Of a DNA stretch of 64,000 bases, positions 25,201-38,689 are shown piece by piece. The stretch lies in contig JACBWW010000022.1 in the NCBI GenBank assembly GCA_020086605.1, positions 6,673,243-6,737,242 of the forward strand, in the 5' to 3' direction. The stretch is from Lanius collurio. Its lineage: Eukaryota; Chordata; Aves; Passeriformes; Laniidae. A program made the translations under genes and the position numbers. Positions within the stretch are counted from its first letter, which is position 1. Each line of letters begins with the position of its first letter. Below the pieces are notes generated by a model. The model saw nothing but the letters and a program-made list of their open reading frames with translations, did not search any database and was not told the DNA's origin.

Positions 25201-25429
25201 TTTCTTTTGTCCTCTGCAGGTCTTGTTGCAAATATATTAGAAAAAATAATATTAAGAGAAGTAAAGGTCTGTGTTGTTATTAATAAATACAAAGTTTAAT
25301 TATGTTATATTGAAGTTAGAGTAAGTAAAAAGAAAATCAGTATAAGGAAATCAATAAGCACTGACATTTATATTTGCATCATTCTGCTTTAAAGTAAATA
25401 TGTAAAAATAAACATGAGGCTGTACAGAC

Positions 25430-25660
25430 ATCTTAAGATCGATGAAACCCAGTAATGAAGCAGCACACTTGTTTACAGCTCAAGTGTTAAAGTCAAATGG
25501 ATGAAGGAGTTAAACACCTGGAGCAAGGCTGCTAAACTGCTAAGCTGGCTTTTGGCAGCAGTGGCAGCAGGCAGAGAGAGTTTTTCCTTCATTATGGTTC
25601 ACTGCCTAATTTATTCAAAGCTGAGAAACCAATTGAGAGTTGAAAATGCAGGAAAGCTTC
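25430..25660. promoter_or_regulatory. Possible conserved non-coding block
   Basis: A compact non-repetitive stretch between AT-rich flanks, with TCAAGTG/CACCTGG E-box-like motifs and a GGCAGCAGTGGCAGCAGGCAG triplet-like segment at 25556-25576. No coding potential seen. Confidence 0.25.
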
Positions 25661-28600
25661 TTTTCCTATTCTAACCTTTATATATATTGATATATAAGAG
25701 GACTCGAGCTGCAGATTTTAAATGCTTGCTGGACGTGAAAGGCAAAAATAAAAGAATTAACTTTTTTTAGTACTAGGTTTTATTTTAATTTAAAAATAAT
25801 TATTCAAGAAATTATCCTCTTGTAGTGTTTCAATTTGTCCTAAAAGTAAACCTAAACCTTATTTTATATCACTTTTACTAGTAATTATTTCCAAAGCAGT
25901 AAAATATATAGAATTGGCTAAGTAAGTTTGTATTATGTAAATTGACAAAATGCATTTCTCTCAAGTATGGTAGTTATCATATTGAGTTGTAAAACAACTT
26001 TTTAAATAGTTACTAGTCAATTAGCAGTATTTTTGTAAGAAAACAACTGGAAGTTTTGATTAGCACTTCTTGGCTTCTTACAAAAAATCTCTTCTTTTGG
26101 TGCTTCCAGTTCTATTTACTTTGTTGTTCCTCTGAGCTAAAACTATTCTTTCATGACAAAATATAGGTTCATGTGGCAGATCTTGAGCATTTACAGATAG
26201 CAATAACTGGTTTATGAAAGTATCTCATGTTTGCCTATTTGAAAATTAATACTTCTTTAAAAAGGCTAGAGGTCATGTATATTTTGGTAAATTATATTTT
26301 TCAACCAGATCTTTTTTGTCCTGCCTATACAAAGAAGTCTCATACACATTCTCCAATTTAATTTAAGCCCACTGCCTAGTTTGTTGAATATGTTTGGGAA
26401 ATTTGAGATAGTGTTTTAGATAAACAGATGAACTTAGAGAGAATTGAATTACAGGAAATACTCAGTTTGAAGTTTTAATTTTAGTTTTTCCTCACCTTTT
26501 GATTTGGGAAGTTAGACACAAGTTAGAATACTTTTAATCTAACATCTACTTTTGGCTCTGATATTTTAGTTACCTAAACAAAGACTTAGATCAATGTTCA
26601 CAGGAATGCATCAAGTATTGGTTGATTAAGATTTCAAAGGTTTTATTGCTGTTTTTTTTAAATATAGGATTGCAATTGTAGATAAATATTTTTCTAGTTT
26701 ATTAAGCTCTATTTAATCTCTCTATAATTTCATGTTTCATAACCTTTTCCCTCTTATTTCAAGAGATATTTTGAATATGAAAAGATCATGTCAAAACTTA
26801 GCTCTACCCTTCATCAGGCTTTTTAAAATCTGAGTTAGAATTCTGTTTCTAAGATAAACAGATTTGGATCAGAAAGATTTTCAACTAGCTAGTATTCATT
26901 TTGGCTGAGAGTTCAAGCAACATCTTTAATCATATTTTTGTTGATTATTTATTAGTTTCTGTGGGAAATCAAAGGACAGACAACCTAAAATACATCTTCC
27001 GTAAGATACATCATGAATCAGAAGCTGTAGCAAAGAATTTCTAGGATGTGCCTTTCATGTACTTATAAGAACTGATTGAGAGATAAAATATACATCTTCA
27101 GTGTGTGTACAACATGCAGATGAAGGCTGAGCCAAAAATGGAAGGCATCACTCTCTGGCTGGAGTATGATTTGTATTTCATTACCAAAGTAAGAAAATCT
27201 GTTGTGAGAGAAAAGGGTATTTCTGTTCTGTTCCTTGTCATCTGAAGGGCAGTGGTTATCACTAATGCAAAACATCAAAGAAAATTGGCATCAAAGTGCA
27301 CATTATGATGACGTTGGCTACCTTTGGAAATCTTGCAAAATGTGTTTCCATAATTGGCATTTACTTGTATGGAGTAGTAATAAAATTTGATATCATTCCA
27401 CAATATCTGTGAGACCCCCATCATCTTTTAGCAGTCACTGATAGGTATTTTTGAATGATGACAGTTGAAGACTGACCTTAGTGCTGACACTAATGAGGAG
27501 ACAGCAGTCTCTTCTTGGAGTCTAAATGCTCTGTGCATTTTATTGCACACATCAGTGGCAGGAGGGGAAAAAAAAAAGTTGATTTAAAATGTGATTATGT
27601 AAAACTAGTTCTATATTTTGAATCTGCTGCAGAAAAAATATCATTCTAAGATTTTTACAACTTTAGTAACCCACATTTCATTCAGGAAGCTCCTTGGCCA
27701 CGGAGAAGCACCATTGTCTAACAGAACAAGTGAGAAGCATTTAGCTCATTTCTAGCTGCCAGTTCATGTCTCTGAGTTTTTCTAGCTTCTTCAGCTTGCA
27801 GGGGATTTTTCTCCTTCCTGCCTTCCCTTTCCCAGTCTTTCTTGGTGCACATTTTCTAGATTTTCTTCTTCTCTGCTAACAGGGTACCTGTCATCAGTGA
27901 AGTAAATTTTTGCTGCAATAATTTGTTGATACAAACTAAGCAGACAGAATGTCCAGTGTCAAATGCTCTGCCAGGATGCTGCTGGCTGCCAAGAGAAGGA
28001 TTGAAATAATGAAAAAGTGATGCATGCCCCTAGCAAGAATACTAGAGAAAAAAATCAATGGTGAGCAGATCCATGCCAGCTTTGTGGTGGAATTTGGGTT
28101 TTATTCCAAAATGTACTGACAGTTTAATAAAAATAATTTAAATATGGAATTTTATCATTAAAAACAATTATTTTTCTTATATTTGTTTCCAGTGTGAGTA
28201 GCAAATACATTTTTCTCTGTGTATACCAGTTTGGCAGTAGAAATAATTCTATGTTTTTCCCCTCCAACACAGGATAATAGAAACCAAAAGACAAATATAA
28301 AATTTTTATAAAATAAATAGTATAACATGTTCTTAATTTTTTATTGGAAAGCAATCAAATATCTTGTTACAAGAATATTTGCTTTCTTTAAAATATATTG
28401 AGCTTTTTTTTTCAAAACCCTCTTTCTTATGGGGGGAAGGTAATGATTTCATTTAAATCTTTAACTTTTCCTCGTGAAGGTTTCTGAAGGGCAGAGTCTG
28501 CTGGAGTATTAAAACAGAGGTTTAGTGCTGCATTTGGAATTGGGTGGTATTTGGCAGTCTGAGTATCAGTGCTGCCAAATATAATATGATTCAAACACCA

Positions 28601-29054
28601 CTAATAGTTTCTACTTAGCCATATGTGCGATTTTGTAAATGTCTATGGAAATTGTGCAGTGCTCATTTTTTGGGGATGATCTGTACAGGCAAACACAAAC
28701 TGTGTCATCCTTCTGCATCCTAAGGCCAGATCTCCAAATAAAGTGGGAGCCACTAGCTAAAATACAGCAGAGCTTTTATTTTGAGAGCTTGTGTCATCTT
28801 CAGTGTAGAAGTTCTGTCTATCCAAAAATAAATTCATTACCTTGTGCTTTTCATCCAAGGAGCCAAATGCTTGAGGAAAGCATCAACTCTTAATTAGAGA
28901 ATTAAATAAGAATAAACAAAGAATAAATTAGGTACAGCCCCATGTTAGCATGCCTTTGTAAAGAAGGTGAGAGATGCTACTGCAGTTTATTTCACTTGTA
29001 TCTTAAAGTGGGAGCAAAGCCTGCTGTGTTTTCCCCTGCCCTTTTCATAAAGAC
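25661..29054. other. AT-rich stretch, no gene seen
   Basis: Only chance frames up to 84 codons. No transposon recognised. Confidence 0.55.
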
Positions 29055-29071
29055 TTTTTTTTTTTTTTTTT
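29055..29071 (+). repeat. Poly-T run, 17 nt
   Basis: Uninterrupted T run. Confidence 0.95.
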
Positions 29072-29443
29072 ACTTTATTGTTGTGATTTAAAGACACTTG
29101 GGACTAAAGATTTTTATTTTTTTAAATTGTCATTATTTCATTTCTAGATGTATTGGTGAGAAAACAAAGATTACCTTGTTCATAAGGGAATTGGTGCCCC
29201 AGGTTAATGTCCAGGTGTTCTTTCAACTGATGGCTGAGACTAATTTCTTCCTGGCCCTCTGGTAACCAGCTGAAGCAGGAGCCCAGCTGGTATATCTTCA
29301 CTCTTGCATACCAACATCTTTCACTGATTCACAGATTTCCTTATATCCTCAGTACTTCCTCTACTGCCTTACAATCTTTGAACAGTAGTTTGAAGATAAA
29401 TGCTGTTTTACCTTGCAATGCCTGCATCTGAACCAAGGAATGA

Positions 29444-29460
29444 TTTTTTTTTTTTTTTTT
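29444..29460 (+). repeat. Poly-T run, 17 nt
   Basis: Uninterrupted T run followed by AAATA. Confidence 0.95.
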
Positions 29461-31088
29461 AAATATCATAATCTCATAGTGATCCTCGTAAGCTCCATTT
29501 GTCAAAAGATCATAAATTTGAGAACCCATCAAAGGTTTGCTAAAGAAATACTTAACACTGAATATTATCTGGTTTGAATCTTGTGAGTTTGGATGGCATT
29601 TCAGCCAGTAATGCTACAAAGCAGAGTTCCTGGTATGTTTAAGTCAAGCATTCAGTCTCTTATTTTCTCACACATACACACTTATCTGCTGCCACCTGTC
29701 AAAGTTCACAATTTCAGTCAGATTTTGCCTGCTACACATAGACTACATCAATCTAAAAATACACTGAGCAGCAGAGACATCTGATATTTCTTTGTTGCAT
29801 TCTGAATTTTAGGGTGCATGTATCCTGTGCTTAGTTTTTAAGCTTCCTTGCAAGATTTACAGGTCTTTTGTATTCACCATTTGGTGTGTGCTCTATTTGA
29901 ATAAGGGAGGTAGTAAATGTTGGATGGGAGCAGGCGAGGGGATGGCAAAGGGGGGATGCCATCAGTTTTAACTGCATCTTAGGAAAGAATATGCTTACCC
30001 TGAGGGCATGTGGAAAGCAGAAGCTTCAGAGTTGGAGTTTCTTGTGGGAAAAGATGACAAGCAAAGTGATCTTTGCAGGTGCTCTTGACCAGTGAAGTAG
30101 GAAGAAGGCAATTCACTATTTATGTGGTGGAAAATATTAGATGGGAGTGCACAAAATAGAGAGAAATAAATTTAACCTCATGCTGTAAACACCAGCTTGA
30201 GGAAATAGACTCTGAAGACCATTGGCAGAGAAAAACAGCAGAGTCACGAGGGATTCACTGAAGTAAAATAGCTTCAGATTTTTCATATGAGCCAGGATAA
30301 AACTTCACAGTTCTGAGGGCTTCTCAGCACTACTGTAGATGTATTTGTGTGATGTTACTTGGCAGTATATAATTGAGTCATACAGACTACGTACATTTGG
30401 ACATCTAGACCAAATTGAATTCAAGGCAAATTACACATAACTGCATCGACCATGAAGGACTGGTAATTAAGATGTGGAAAGAGAAGGAAGTCCTTATTCA
30501 CCCAAATGTCTGTATAACTCTATGTCTGCTTTCATTGTACTCGCTCAGACTTTTCCATCCCTGTCAGCACGAGAAACATTTAAATCACTATTGACAAATG
30601 CAGAAGAGGGAAGGTGGAAGCTGCTTGTAATGGTTTGTGTAAAGGATTGTTGTTTGAACAGCTCTTTTTGAGAGAACTTCTGAAATGATTCCTTTTGTGT
30701 TGTCTGTAAAAAATAAAGTGCAGTTCAGTGAGTTATGTTAGTTCTCTCAGGTCTGTGTACAGTATCATCTGGGGATTCTTCAGTTCCACAAGGACCTTCA
30801 CAGCATAACTGCATGTTCTAATTATATAATCACACAAATACGCCACTTATATCATTAAGTATAATTGCACTTGCCATGTGAACATGCAATGATAGAGCAA
30901 AAATTACTTTGATAAAAATGATACAACAGGATCTTAAAAAAAATTAAATACGTAAGACATAAGTACTAAAATACAGTATATACTAGAGTCTAAAAACTTC
31001 CATGATGCACAAATCTCAGTGTTTTCTTATGCAAGCACTTGTAAAATCTTTGCCTTAATTTGGCTGCAGTTTTTGTTGTTAAACTCAC
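29461..31088. other. Unremarkable non-coding stretch
   Basis: No gene or recognisable repeat. Short frames only. Confidence 0.5.
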
Positions 31089-31179
31089 CTAATGTCTGTG
31101 CTGCATAGAAATAATACTCGTTGTAGTTCTGGAGGTAAGCAGTTAAACCTTTGTGTGTAGATTCTACCATCATATGTAG
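31089..31179 (-). other. Candidate 91-nt exon, minus strand
   Basis: On the minus strand, atatttccacag precedes base 31179 and TTAG|gtgagt follows base 31089. The phase-0 frame reads LHMMVEST, then GLTAYLQNYNEYYFYAAQTL, and ends with one G. That G is completed by GC of the candidate exon at 24251-24188 with the frame kept open. A second frame (TYDGRIYT...) is also open but meets a stop after that join. The acceptor tract is only moderate. No family is recognised. An in-frame TAG lies a few codons upstream in the presumed intron, as expected of an exon boundary. Confidence 0.35.
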
Positions 31180-32125
31180 CTGTGGAAATATAATCTAAAT
31201 GACTGGATAGTGTTACAAGACTTACATTACAGAAAAACATGGTGAAAGAGTTAGTGTGGCACAAGTCTGCAAGGGGCACTCTCCATTCTATCCCTGGTGT
31301 GGTATTGTCAGTGGGAACTGCTGTTCCACTGCTGATGGAACAAAAATATTTTGGATGAGACAAAAGTTCTGTCTTTGTGGTTTTGTGAAGATTGCTAGCA
31401 TATATTCCACAAGCACTCTGTGCAGAGAAGAGCCTTGGTCCAAATGGCCATGCAGATAGGTGTAGTTACAATTATTCCCCAGACTTTTTCATTTAGACCC
31501 CGATTTATCTTTTCCTGAAACTATTGATTTGTGTTAAACAGCTTTTGCCTTTTATTCAGACCTGGCTGGAGTTCAGCAATTTATCTGAAGTTGTGAAGGT
31601 AGTCTAGGACAACTCATCAAAGGCTCAGCAAAAACAGTTTCTTAATGGGAAGTAATTTTCCAATCACCATGTAACAGAACTGTAATAATACATTGGAGTA
31701 TCCTTTGATGTAGCTTAAGGCAAACAGTTGCCTAAAAAGGATGCCTAATTGTGTAGGTTTCATTGTATACAGCTCAGGAACAATTTTAAATAGCTTCTAA
31801 GGTATTATGAGTTACTTTTGACTGAAATTTAAATTGAAGATTATATCATACAGTGAAAATGGAGACATGCTGCATTAGCATAATTATATCTCTCTAGTTG
31901 TAAATATTTATATAATAACAATGCAAAGACCAAATATGGTTATGTGCTTTTCTTCCATTTGGTCTAAACATTCAAGAAAAACAAGCTCCTCAGCAGTTCT
32001 AGGAATAGTTTACTTGTCAAGTTACAAATAAACTTTTAGAGGATTTAAGCTTACCTTTGTAACACAGATTTTTTTTTTCTTATTTATTTGCTTCAAATAT
32101 TTAACTTTTTTCTTTTTTTTAATAG
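31180..32125. other. Unremarkable non-coding stretch
   Basis: AT-rich, no gene or repeat recognised. Confidence 0.5.
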
Positions 32126-32290
32126 CGTCCCATGAAATTTCTTGTACTTTCAAAAAGAAAGCTGCTTTAAAGCGAAAGTTTCTGTTGGAAAAGTGTGCTT
32201 ATAAATCTCACCTGTACCTTTCTTTTAAAGAGAAGCCTGGAGAAGGGACATTGTCTGCTAGGTATCTCTCTGAACATATGGGCTGAATTA
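32126..32290. other. Complex segment with splice-like signals on both strands
   Basis: On the plus strand, a T-rich tract ending aatag precedes base 32126 and CTAG|gtatct follows base 32261. The frame from 32128 stays open for 52 codons to a TGA at 32284. On the minus strand, cccttctccag precedes base 32236 and ACAG|gtgaga follows base 32212. That 25-nt exon would end in phase 0, matching the 31179-31089 candidate. At most one is likely real, and the segment may instead be a conserved non-coding element. Confidence 0.25.
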
Positions 32291-33269
32291 CTCAGCCAAG
32301 AATTGAACTACACTGTTTCAGATTGGTTACGGTGGTAAAAACTGCCTCACACTGCTCTGCAGAAGAGGGATGGATAAAATGCTCTTTGAACAGTCAAGAT
32401 TTTTTAAAAATGTCAGTGCAGAGGGCTTGCATTTGTGTTTGGCTTTCTAGACCTGCTTCTTGACCTTCTAATTACTTGATTTGAAACAGCACTGAGGGTA
32501 TAATAAAACTGGTGGTTGTCTCTCGTTTGCTTTATCATAAATTAAAGCTGTTAGTTTGGTGAGGTGAAAGTAAAGGCAGAGTGTTCATTACTGCTCAAGT
32601 GACGGCTTGTCAATAGCACTGCCTTTTAGTTTGTTCTAGTCAGCACTTGCTGTGCATTTTGTTGGACCACTGGGAAATAAATACAACAAGATTATACATT
32701 TGGAATACCACAAGAGTTCATGAAGGGAAAAACCAAAAAAAAACCCAACCAGATGATAAATTATACACTTGGTAGAAAGTGACATGCTATCTTGTGCTAT
32801 TAACAACCAGAGATAATTGCAGTGAATTGTAATTGCAGTTTGCAACTTACAGTACAGTGTGTCCAACATCAATCTTAATAGTGAACAAAGCAATTTATAT
32901 TAAAAGTTAATTCACTTGGTAAGTTTCGGCTGTATACAAGGGAGCTAACAGATGTAGCTTTTCAGAAAGTTCAAAGGCGTTTGGAACATGGAGAGAAATG
33001 CTAATGTAGTAAGCCTCAGAGAAATATTGGATTACTACTTGTAATGAAAACAAATGTATGCCATTATATCCCAGTTTGTGTTTATTTAATAAACTATGCA
33101 GTTTTGTACATGGAAGAAATTCTGTTTCTCAATGTTACAAAACCAGATTTTTAGTCATAGGTTATACAAGAATAGCAATTACATATGTATATAGCAAATG
33201 GGGTCTAAATTTCCATGTATTCTATATTCAGTTTTAACTTACTCCTTTTGTGAGTCAGTGCTGAAAAGA
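32291..33269. other. Unremarkable AT-rich stretch
   Basis: No gene or repeat recognised. Confidence 0.5.
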
Positions 33270-33293
33270 GTGTGTGTGTGTGTGTGTATGTGT
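33270..33293 (+). repeat. (GT)n microsatellite
   Basis: About nine GT units, then ATGTGT. Confidence 0.9.
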
Positions 33294-36200
33294 TTAAACA
33301 TACGTGTTGCAGGAATTAGTAAATCTAGGCCTTTATTCTGGAATTGTTTAGTAGTGCCCAGGGTATTTTGCTAGGTTGCCTGATTATAATTACTCTAGAT
33401 ATTGAGTGATATCTTTAATCTGGTTTAATTAAAATGAAACTTTATTTTGGGAGAGCCTAACACCCTTCCTCATGGAGATGATAATCTGGCATTCACTGCC
33501 CATCCACTGGTGCCCTCCTGTCTGGGAGAGCTTCTGCGTACCCGCTGACTTTGTTTTGTGGGCTACAGCACTTCACATTTACTTTAGCAAGCATTACCAT
33601 AATCTGAGTGTTGTGGTCAGTCCTTGGTGCTCATCAAATGACAGAGAACTCCCTGATCTGCAGAGTCATGTTCCAAACACGTAGTGCTGTGCCCTGGGAC
33701 TGGCTGTGCCTTGGTGGGTGACCATTGATACAGTTTGAAAACGCAGGGTGAAAGTGCTGCTGGTTTTGGTAGTTAGTTGGCAAAGTATGAAAATCTCCCA
33801 ATTAAGAGACATAATTAGATTTGCCTAACTGGATGATTGCTCCATTTTTTACAATGGGGAAAAACACTGAGAGGGAAGGGGGCTGAGAAGGTTTTACTCA
33901 CTGTCACCTTATGCATCCCCATCTTGTTCAGAGGGTCTGTCCAACAGAAGGGAGCATTGCTCCCCATTTTGTACCATCTTTCTTTTCCATGAATTTCTTG
34001 TCCTTATGAGAGAGCAGAGTTCATTCATGTATAAGTTTTGTCTAGGGTTTCACCCAGTGTGAGCTGCTTTAGTTCTACTGAATTCAGTGGAACAAAGACG
34101 TTTAACACCAGCTAATGATTGATTCTCGCAGGAGTTTGGGGAGTAGCTGAAAAGCTGGGCTAAGGCTATTTTTCTTCTTCATGACATTATTTTTGTTAGG
34201 TAGGTAAGGATGTGGAATTCAGAACTAACAGCCTTGTTTAGATGGAGAGCTTGGAGCTTTGCTTGTCTCTGCTGAAGGAAATCCAGAGCTGTGCTAAATG
34301 TCTTATACATGTGTCTTATATTGTCTCTCTTGTACAATGTACACATGAGCATTAGGCAGGGTTAGGGTTTCAGTAAAGATCTGTCCTATTAAAAAGACAA
34401 TCTTAAATTACTTGATCATTAAAGTTTTCACGTGGAGATAAACTAGCAGTATGTAGTAGCACACTTTTAAATTTGATTGCAAATACTTGGCTGGAATTTT
34501 TAGAATGCTATAGAAGATAAAAGAACATTTGCTTTTTTTGCTGGTAATTAATTTTCTCCTGTAAAACAACCTACTGAATCTGACATAAATTGACAGGAAA
34601 AGTAATTTGAGAAACACAGCTTAGAAACATTACATATAATTTTCCATTTGTTTTAGCAAAAGTCATCTATGGATCTAAGGGGTGTTTTGACAGCCAGTCA
34701 TTATGGATATACATTATCCTATTCAAATTATTTTTGTTTACTTTTTCATAGGTAAGAGTAGAAATATTAAAAATACAGAAAAAGTATATTTTGCTTCATT
34801 TTATCAGGATTTTTCTGTGTATGTGAATTATACTAAGTTGTGTAATTAATTTTTCAGACAAGGGCATGTGGTGCTGGCTGTATATATATTTTATATGTCA
34901 TAATAGGAATTGAGTTCTTTCCCTTAGCTTTTTGACTGTAAGTGCATGTTCCATCTAGTATTCTGCTTGCAGAACATCTATCCAAAAAAAATCAAACCAA
35001 ATTGATCCTAAGATGTATGTCTGTAACCCATTTTACACTGAAAAGTAGAGGGAAATTGGGTAGGGAAATGTGGAGTGGCTGCTCCTGGCACTGGAACATC
35101 TGCCTGCCAGCGTGGGCTGGTGGATAAACACAGGAGTTGTGCTGTAAGTTCGGAGCAAGGATCCATCAAACTCCTGCTCTGCCACCAGGAGTGACCACGT
35201 GCAGATACACAGGGAATAAGGGCAGGTACAAATAGTATTTTATTCAGTCTCTAGGTATGAATGAAGGGGATTCTTAGCTGTGATGCCAAGGCCCCAGTGC
35301 TGTGTCTGGGCAGTTGTTCCAGATAAGTGCTGCAGTAGCCTTGGAGTGGCCAGCTCTTGCACTGGGGCAGTGGTAGAGACCTGCCTGGCAGGGACTTGCT
35401 TTCCCTCTCTTCAGGTAACACTGGGATACAGCAGCAGTGCATGAGGCTGGGAAGCACAGGCTGGAATGGATTGCAGGAAAAAAATAATGGGAAAACACAA
35501 GGAATCAAATTTTTGAAAAGCTCAGCAGTTAAAACCTTCTATTTAACAATCTGGTTAAAAGAGACAGGTTTTCACAGGAATTCACGTACCATGTATGTAT
35601 TTACACTTCTTGTATATACATTCCATAAAAAGGTGTGCCTGTCTTCTTCCCCAGGCACTCTTTGAGAAATGTCAAAAGTGCAATTATAGACTAGACTACT
35701 TGGGACCCTTCGTTCACCTAGAAATTAACATAAATCATAATCTGGGAACAGACTTTATTCCTAGGCTTTATTGGCTCCCACCAGAACAGTTAAATGGCCA
35801 GACATCAAAATTACAGAGCTGTTAGAAAGTCTTCACCCAGAACAGAATTTATTTGGTTTTTGCACATGGATGTCCATAGAAGGAAAATTCCTGAAAATTC
35901 GTCTTGTGAGTCAGATGGGGCTCATTATTACTCTTTCTTTGTGTAAATGATGTCACTTTGTCCATTAATGAGTAGCATTAATTTGTCGTATGTTCAGCAC
36001 CTACTTCAGAGAAAAAGTTGCAAAGTGTTAAAAAAAGAAACTTAGTGTCAGGAATTTATTAATAATGAAAATGAGCAACATGGGAAAAGCCTGAAGGATT
36101 CTACAAGGTAAGTAATGAAGCATGCCATGAAATGCCTTTAATGTACTTGAAATAATTTACAGTATTCCTGAAACAGAAAAATGTAAGTAATGGAAGGATC

Positions 36201-36380
36201 TGCTATGATATTTTTACTTCAAAACTGAAATATACTAGGGATAAGGAGAGGAACAGGAAGCAGAAGACATTGACTAGCAAGTCCTTTTGAAATATTAGGG
36301 AACTAGAACTGGATTAACTGTTTTGCCAATGGAGTTGGAGAAATAAAGGAAATAAGTTTGATAGTCGTAAATTTTAAGTT
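33294..36380. other. Non-coding stretch with a GC-richer patch
   Basis: 35060-35480 is richer in G and C than its flanks and gives overlapping frames on both strands (up to 102 codons), with no recognisable protein or transposon. The segment 34045-34100 contains the 12-bp palindrome ACTGAATTCAGT (34077-34088) in a context like the old repeat at 13.2 kb. Confidence 0.45.
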
Positions 36381-36382
36381 CC

Positions 36383-36398
36383 TTTTTTTTTTTTTTTT
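36383..36398 (+). repeat. Poly-T run, 16 nt
   Basis: Uninterrupted T run. Confidence 0.95.
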
Positions 36399-36564
36399 GC
36401 AAGATTCCAAGAAATTTATGCACATAGGGAAATACTTGCACATTTTGTTAAAAATTCAGTACCTTCAATTCTAGTTTTATGTTTGTGTTCTGTGTTCACT
36501 AATACAAACATCATTATGTTAGTCCTTCCATATTACTTTTTGGCTATAGTTCTCTGAACATCTT

Positions 36565-36645
36565 ACCTTACTGAGAGGTAAATAATGTTGTGTTTCAGGA
36601 AACTGATGAACAGAGAACTCATCCAAAGTGACTTTGAAATATTGT
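36565..36645 (-). mobile_element. Ancient MIR-like SINE fragment, minus strand
   Basis: 'actgagaggtaaataatg', then 'tttcaggaaactgatgaac', then 'agagaactcatccaaagtg' follow the reverse complement of the MIR core ('gaggtaggta...acagatgaggaaactgaggcacagagaggttaagtgacttg'). Its antisense pyrimidine tracts create a strong but probably spurious splice-site pair. Confidence 0.55.
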
Positions 36646-38689
36646 GGTGTGTTCCTTTATTTAACAACTTTTAATTATCCTTTCAAACAGTAAAACCAGT
36701 ATCCTATTTGGATAGCATGCCACATAATGGAAATGAAAAATACGCACTACAAGAAACAAGATTACAGAGATCGTTGTCTGAAAACAATTTGCTGAAAGCA
36801 TTTAGGCCATTCTTGCAAAATAAGGATGTGTTAAAAAAAAAAAAAATTATATTCCTGTAAGGAATTTTAATAAGATCCTCTTCAAACTTGAACCTATTTC
36901 CAGTTCTTAGGACTTTTGTGGGGAAAAACAAGTCTAACTCTGGTTACATCAAGACAAATGAAACCAGGTCAGGAAACCCAGCTCCTCCACCACTATAGTC
37001 TGTGAAAACACAATCTGGCCTGAATATTTGGTGTGGTGTCTGTGCTAGGAAGAAGCATGAACAATTCTGGTAAAGTAGTGAAAATAGGAATTTCGGGTTT
37101 GGAGGGTTTTTTTTTTATTACGAAATATGCAAAATGGGTGAAGTTATTGCGAGCTGGATGTTTGCTGCTGTGCATTTCTGTTTCAGGATCACAAGCAGCT
37201 CTCTGGTTTTAGGCATTAGAAAAGAGATGTCAGCGGGGATATTTTTTTTTTTTCCAAAGTAAACACACAAGTAGCAGGGTTAAACAAAGAAAAGTTTAGG
37301 TTATTAAATAAAGTTCCAATACTTCTTACTTGCTCAAGATATTTGCAGCAAGTTCTCTGGAGTAGAAAATGAAGGGAATGTGCCATGCAATTTTTCTTTA
37401 GCCTTTTTGCAATGCAACAGGGCAATCGATACAAATCTTTGCAGTAATCATATATTGATTTTCCTAGAATATAACTCCATTTAAAGCTTTTTTATCCCCA
37501 GGAGTGAAAGCATTGGAGGCTATCAAAGGAGGAAGTAGCTTTCCTTGACCCCATCTGCAGTTCACATTGATTAACAGAGGCTAGGTAAAATAAATAAATA
37601 TGTGTGAGAGAGAATAAAGAAGAAAGAGTCACAGAAAGGTTAATACTGGCTGGGGAGAAACATAATTATAGTGCATTAGGGTTTTTGTAAAATTATTAGG
37701 TCAGGATAAGCTAACAAGTGACTTGAGAAGGTGAATTCTTCATTAAGTCAGAGCCAAATATTGCAATACTCATTTTTCACTGACTGTGCTACAAGTTCAA
37801 ATAATGTGGAGCTTTCTAATGATCTGCCCCTGTGCACATGCAGGTATCAGGACAGTGAAATTGAGTTGAAACTGGTAGGTTTTCACTTTACCCTGTAATG
37901 GAACATCTGTTATGATATACTGAGCCTGGGTCAAATTCATAGTGAGTGCGCAGAGGTGGCATTGAAGGAAGCTTGATGAATCCATGACGTTTTATTTTCA
38001 TTAATTGTAAAAATGCTGTTGTTGTAGGTGGCTTTTAAAAGTTGCAAAAACACAATCGATTTGTTTTCTCTTTTATTTAATTTTATGACAGATTAAATAT
38101 CATGCAAGATATTATTTTAAGAGGATTTTAATAACACTGAAGCAAATCTCTTCTACTTTCATGTGCTGAATACAGTTTTCAGTGTTTAACCTCTTGCTGT
38201 ATTCACTGGAACTGCAAAGTAGACAATGTCATATCTCATGTAGGTATCACACTCTCCTAGGAGAGAGTAAAACCAAGGCCATATGCCATAATTTTGGAAT
38301 CAGATTTTTCTCAAAGTCAGGAATTTTGGGATTTTGTGATTAGCCTTATCTGCTCCAAAAGTCCCTGCAGCCCTTCTCATGCATCTCTATACTTTCAATC
38401 CAGCAGTTTTACCTTCTCTCCTGCCACTTTGGTCATTTCCTGGCCCTTTTCCTCCCTTTCCTATGTTTTGTGGCTGAAGCTAAATTCTCCTAGATCAACC
38501 TGTATTAAATGAAAAGGTGCATGTAGCCTCATTATCCTTTGCAGTGCGTTGTAGTTGATACTGTTTATTTTACCAGCAGCTTCAGAGCTATTTTCCTTCA
38601 GGCAAAGCAACTACTACACATTGTCAGATAAAGTACCTTATCTGTCAGCAGCACTCTTGTGAATTAATCATAATTCAATAGGTTTACTA
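36646..38689. other. AT-rich stretch, no gene seen
   Basis: An A run at 36833-36846 and a perfect 14-bp palindrome ctctcctaggagag at 38252-38265. A 27-nt segment at 37365-37339 (minus) has strong splice-like flanks but is too short to call. Confidence 0.5.

Noticed and set aside
37339..37365. 27-nt minus exon with very strong flanking splice sites
   Set aside because: Too short to judge. Similar short pairs (for example near 40.63-40.67 kb) show that such combinations arise by chance in T-rich DNA.
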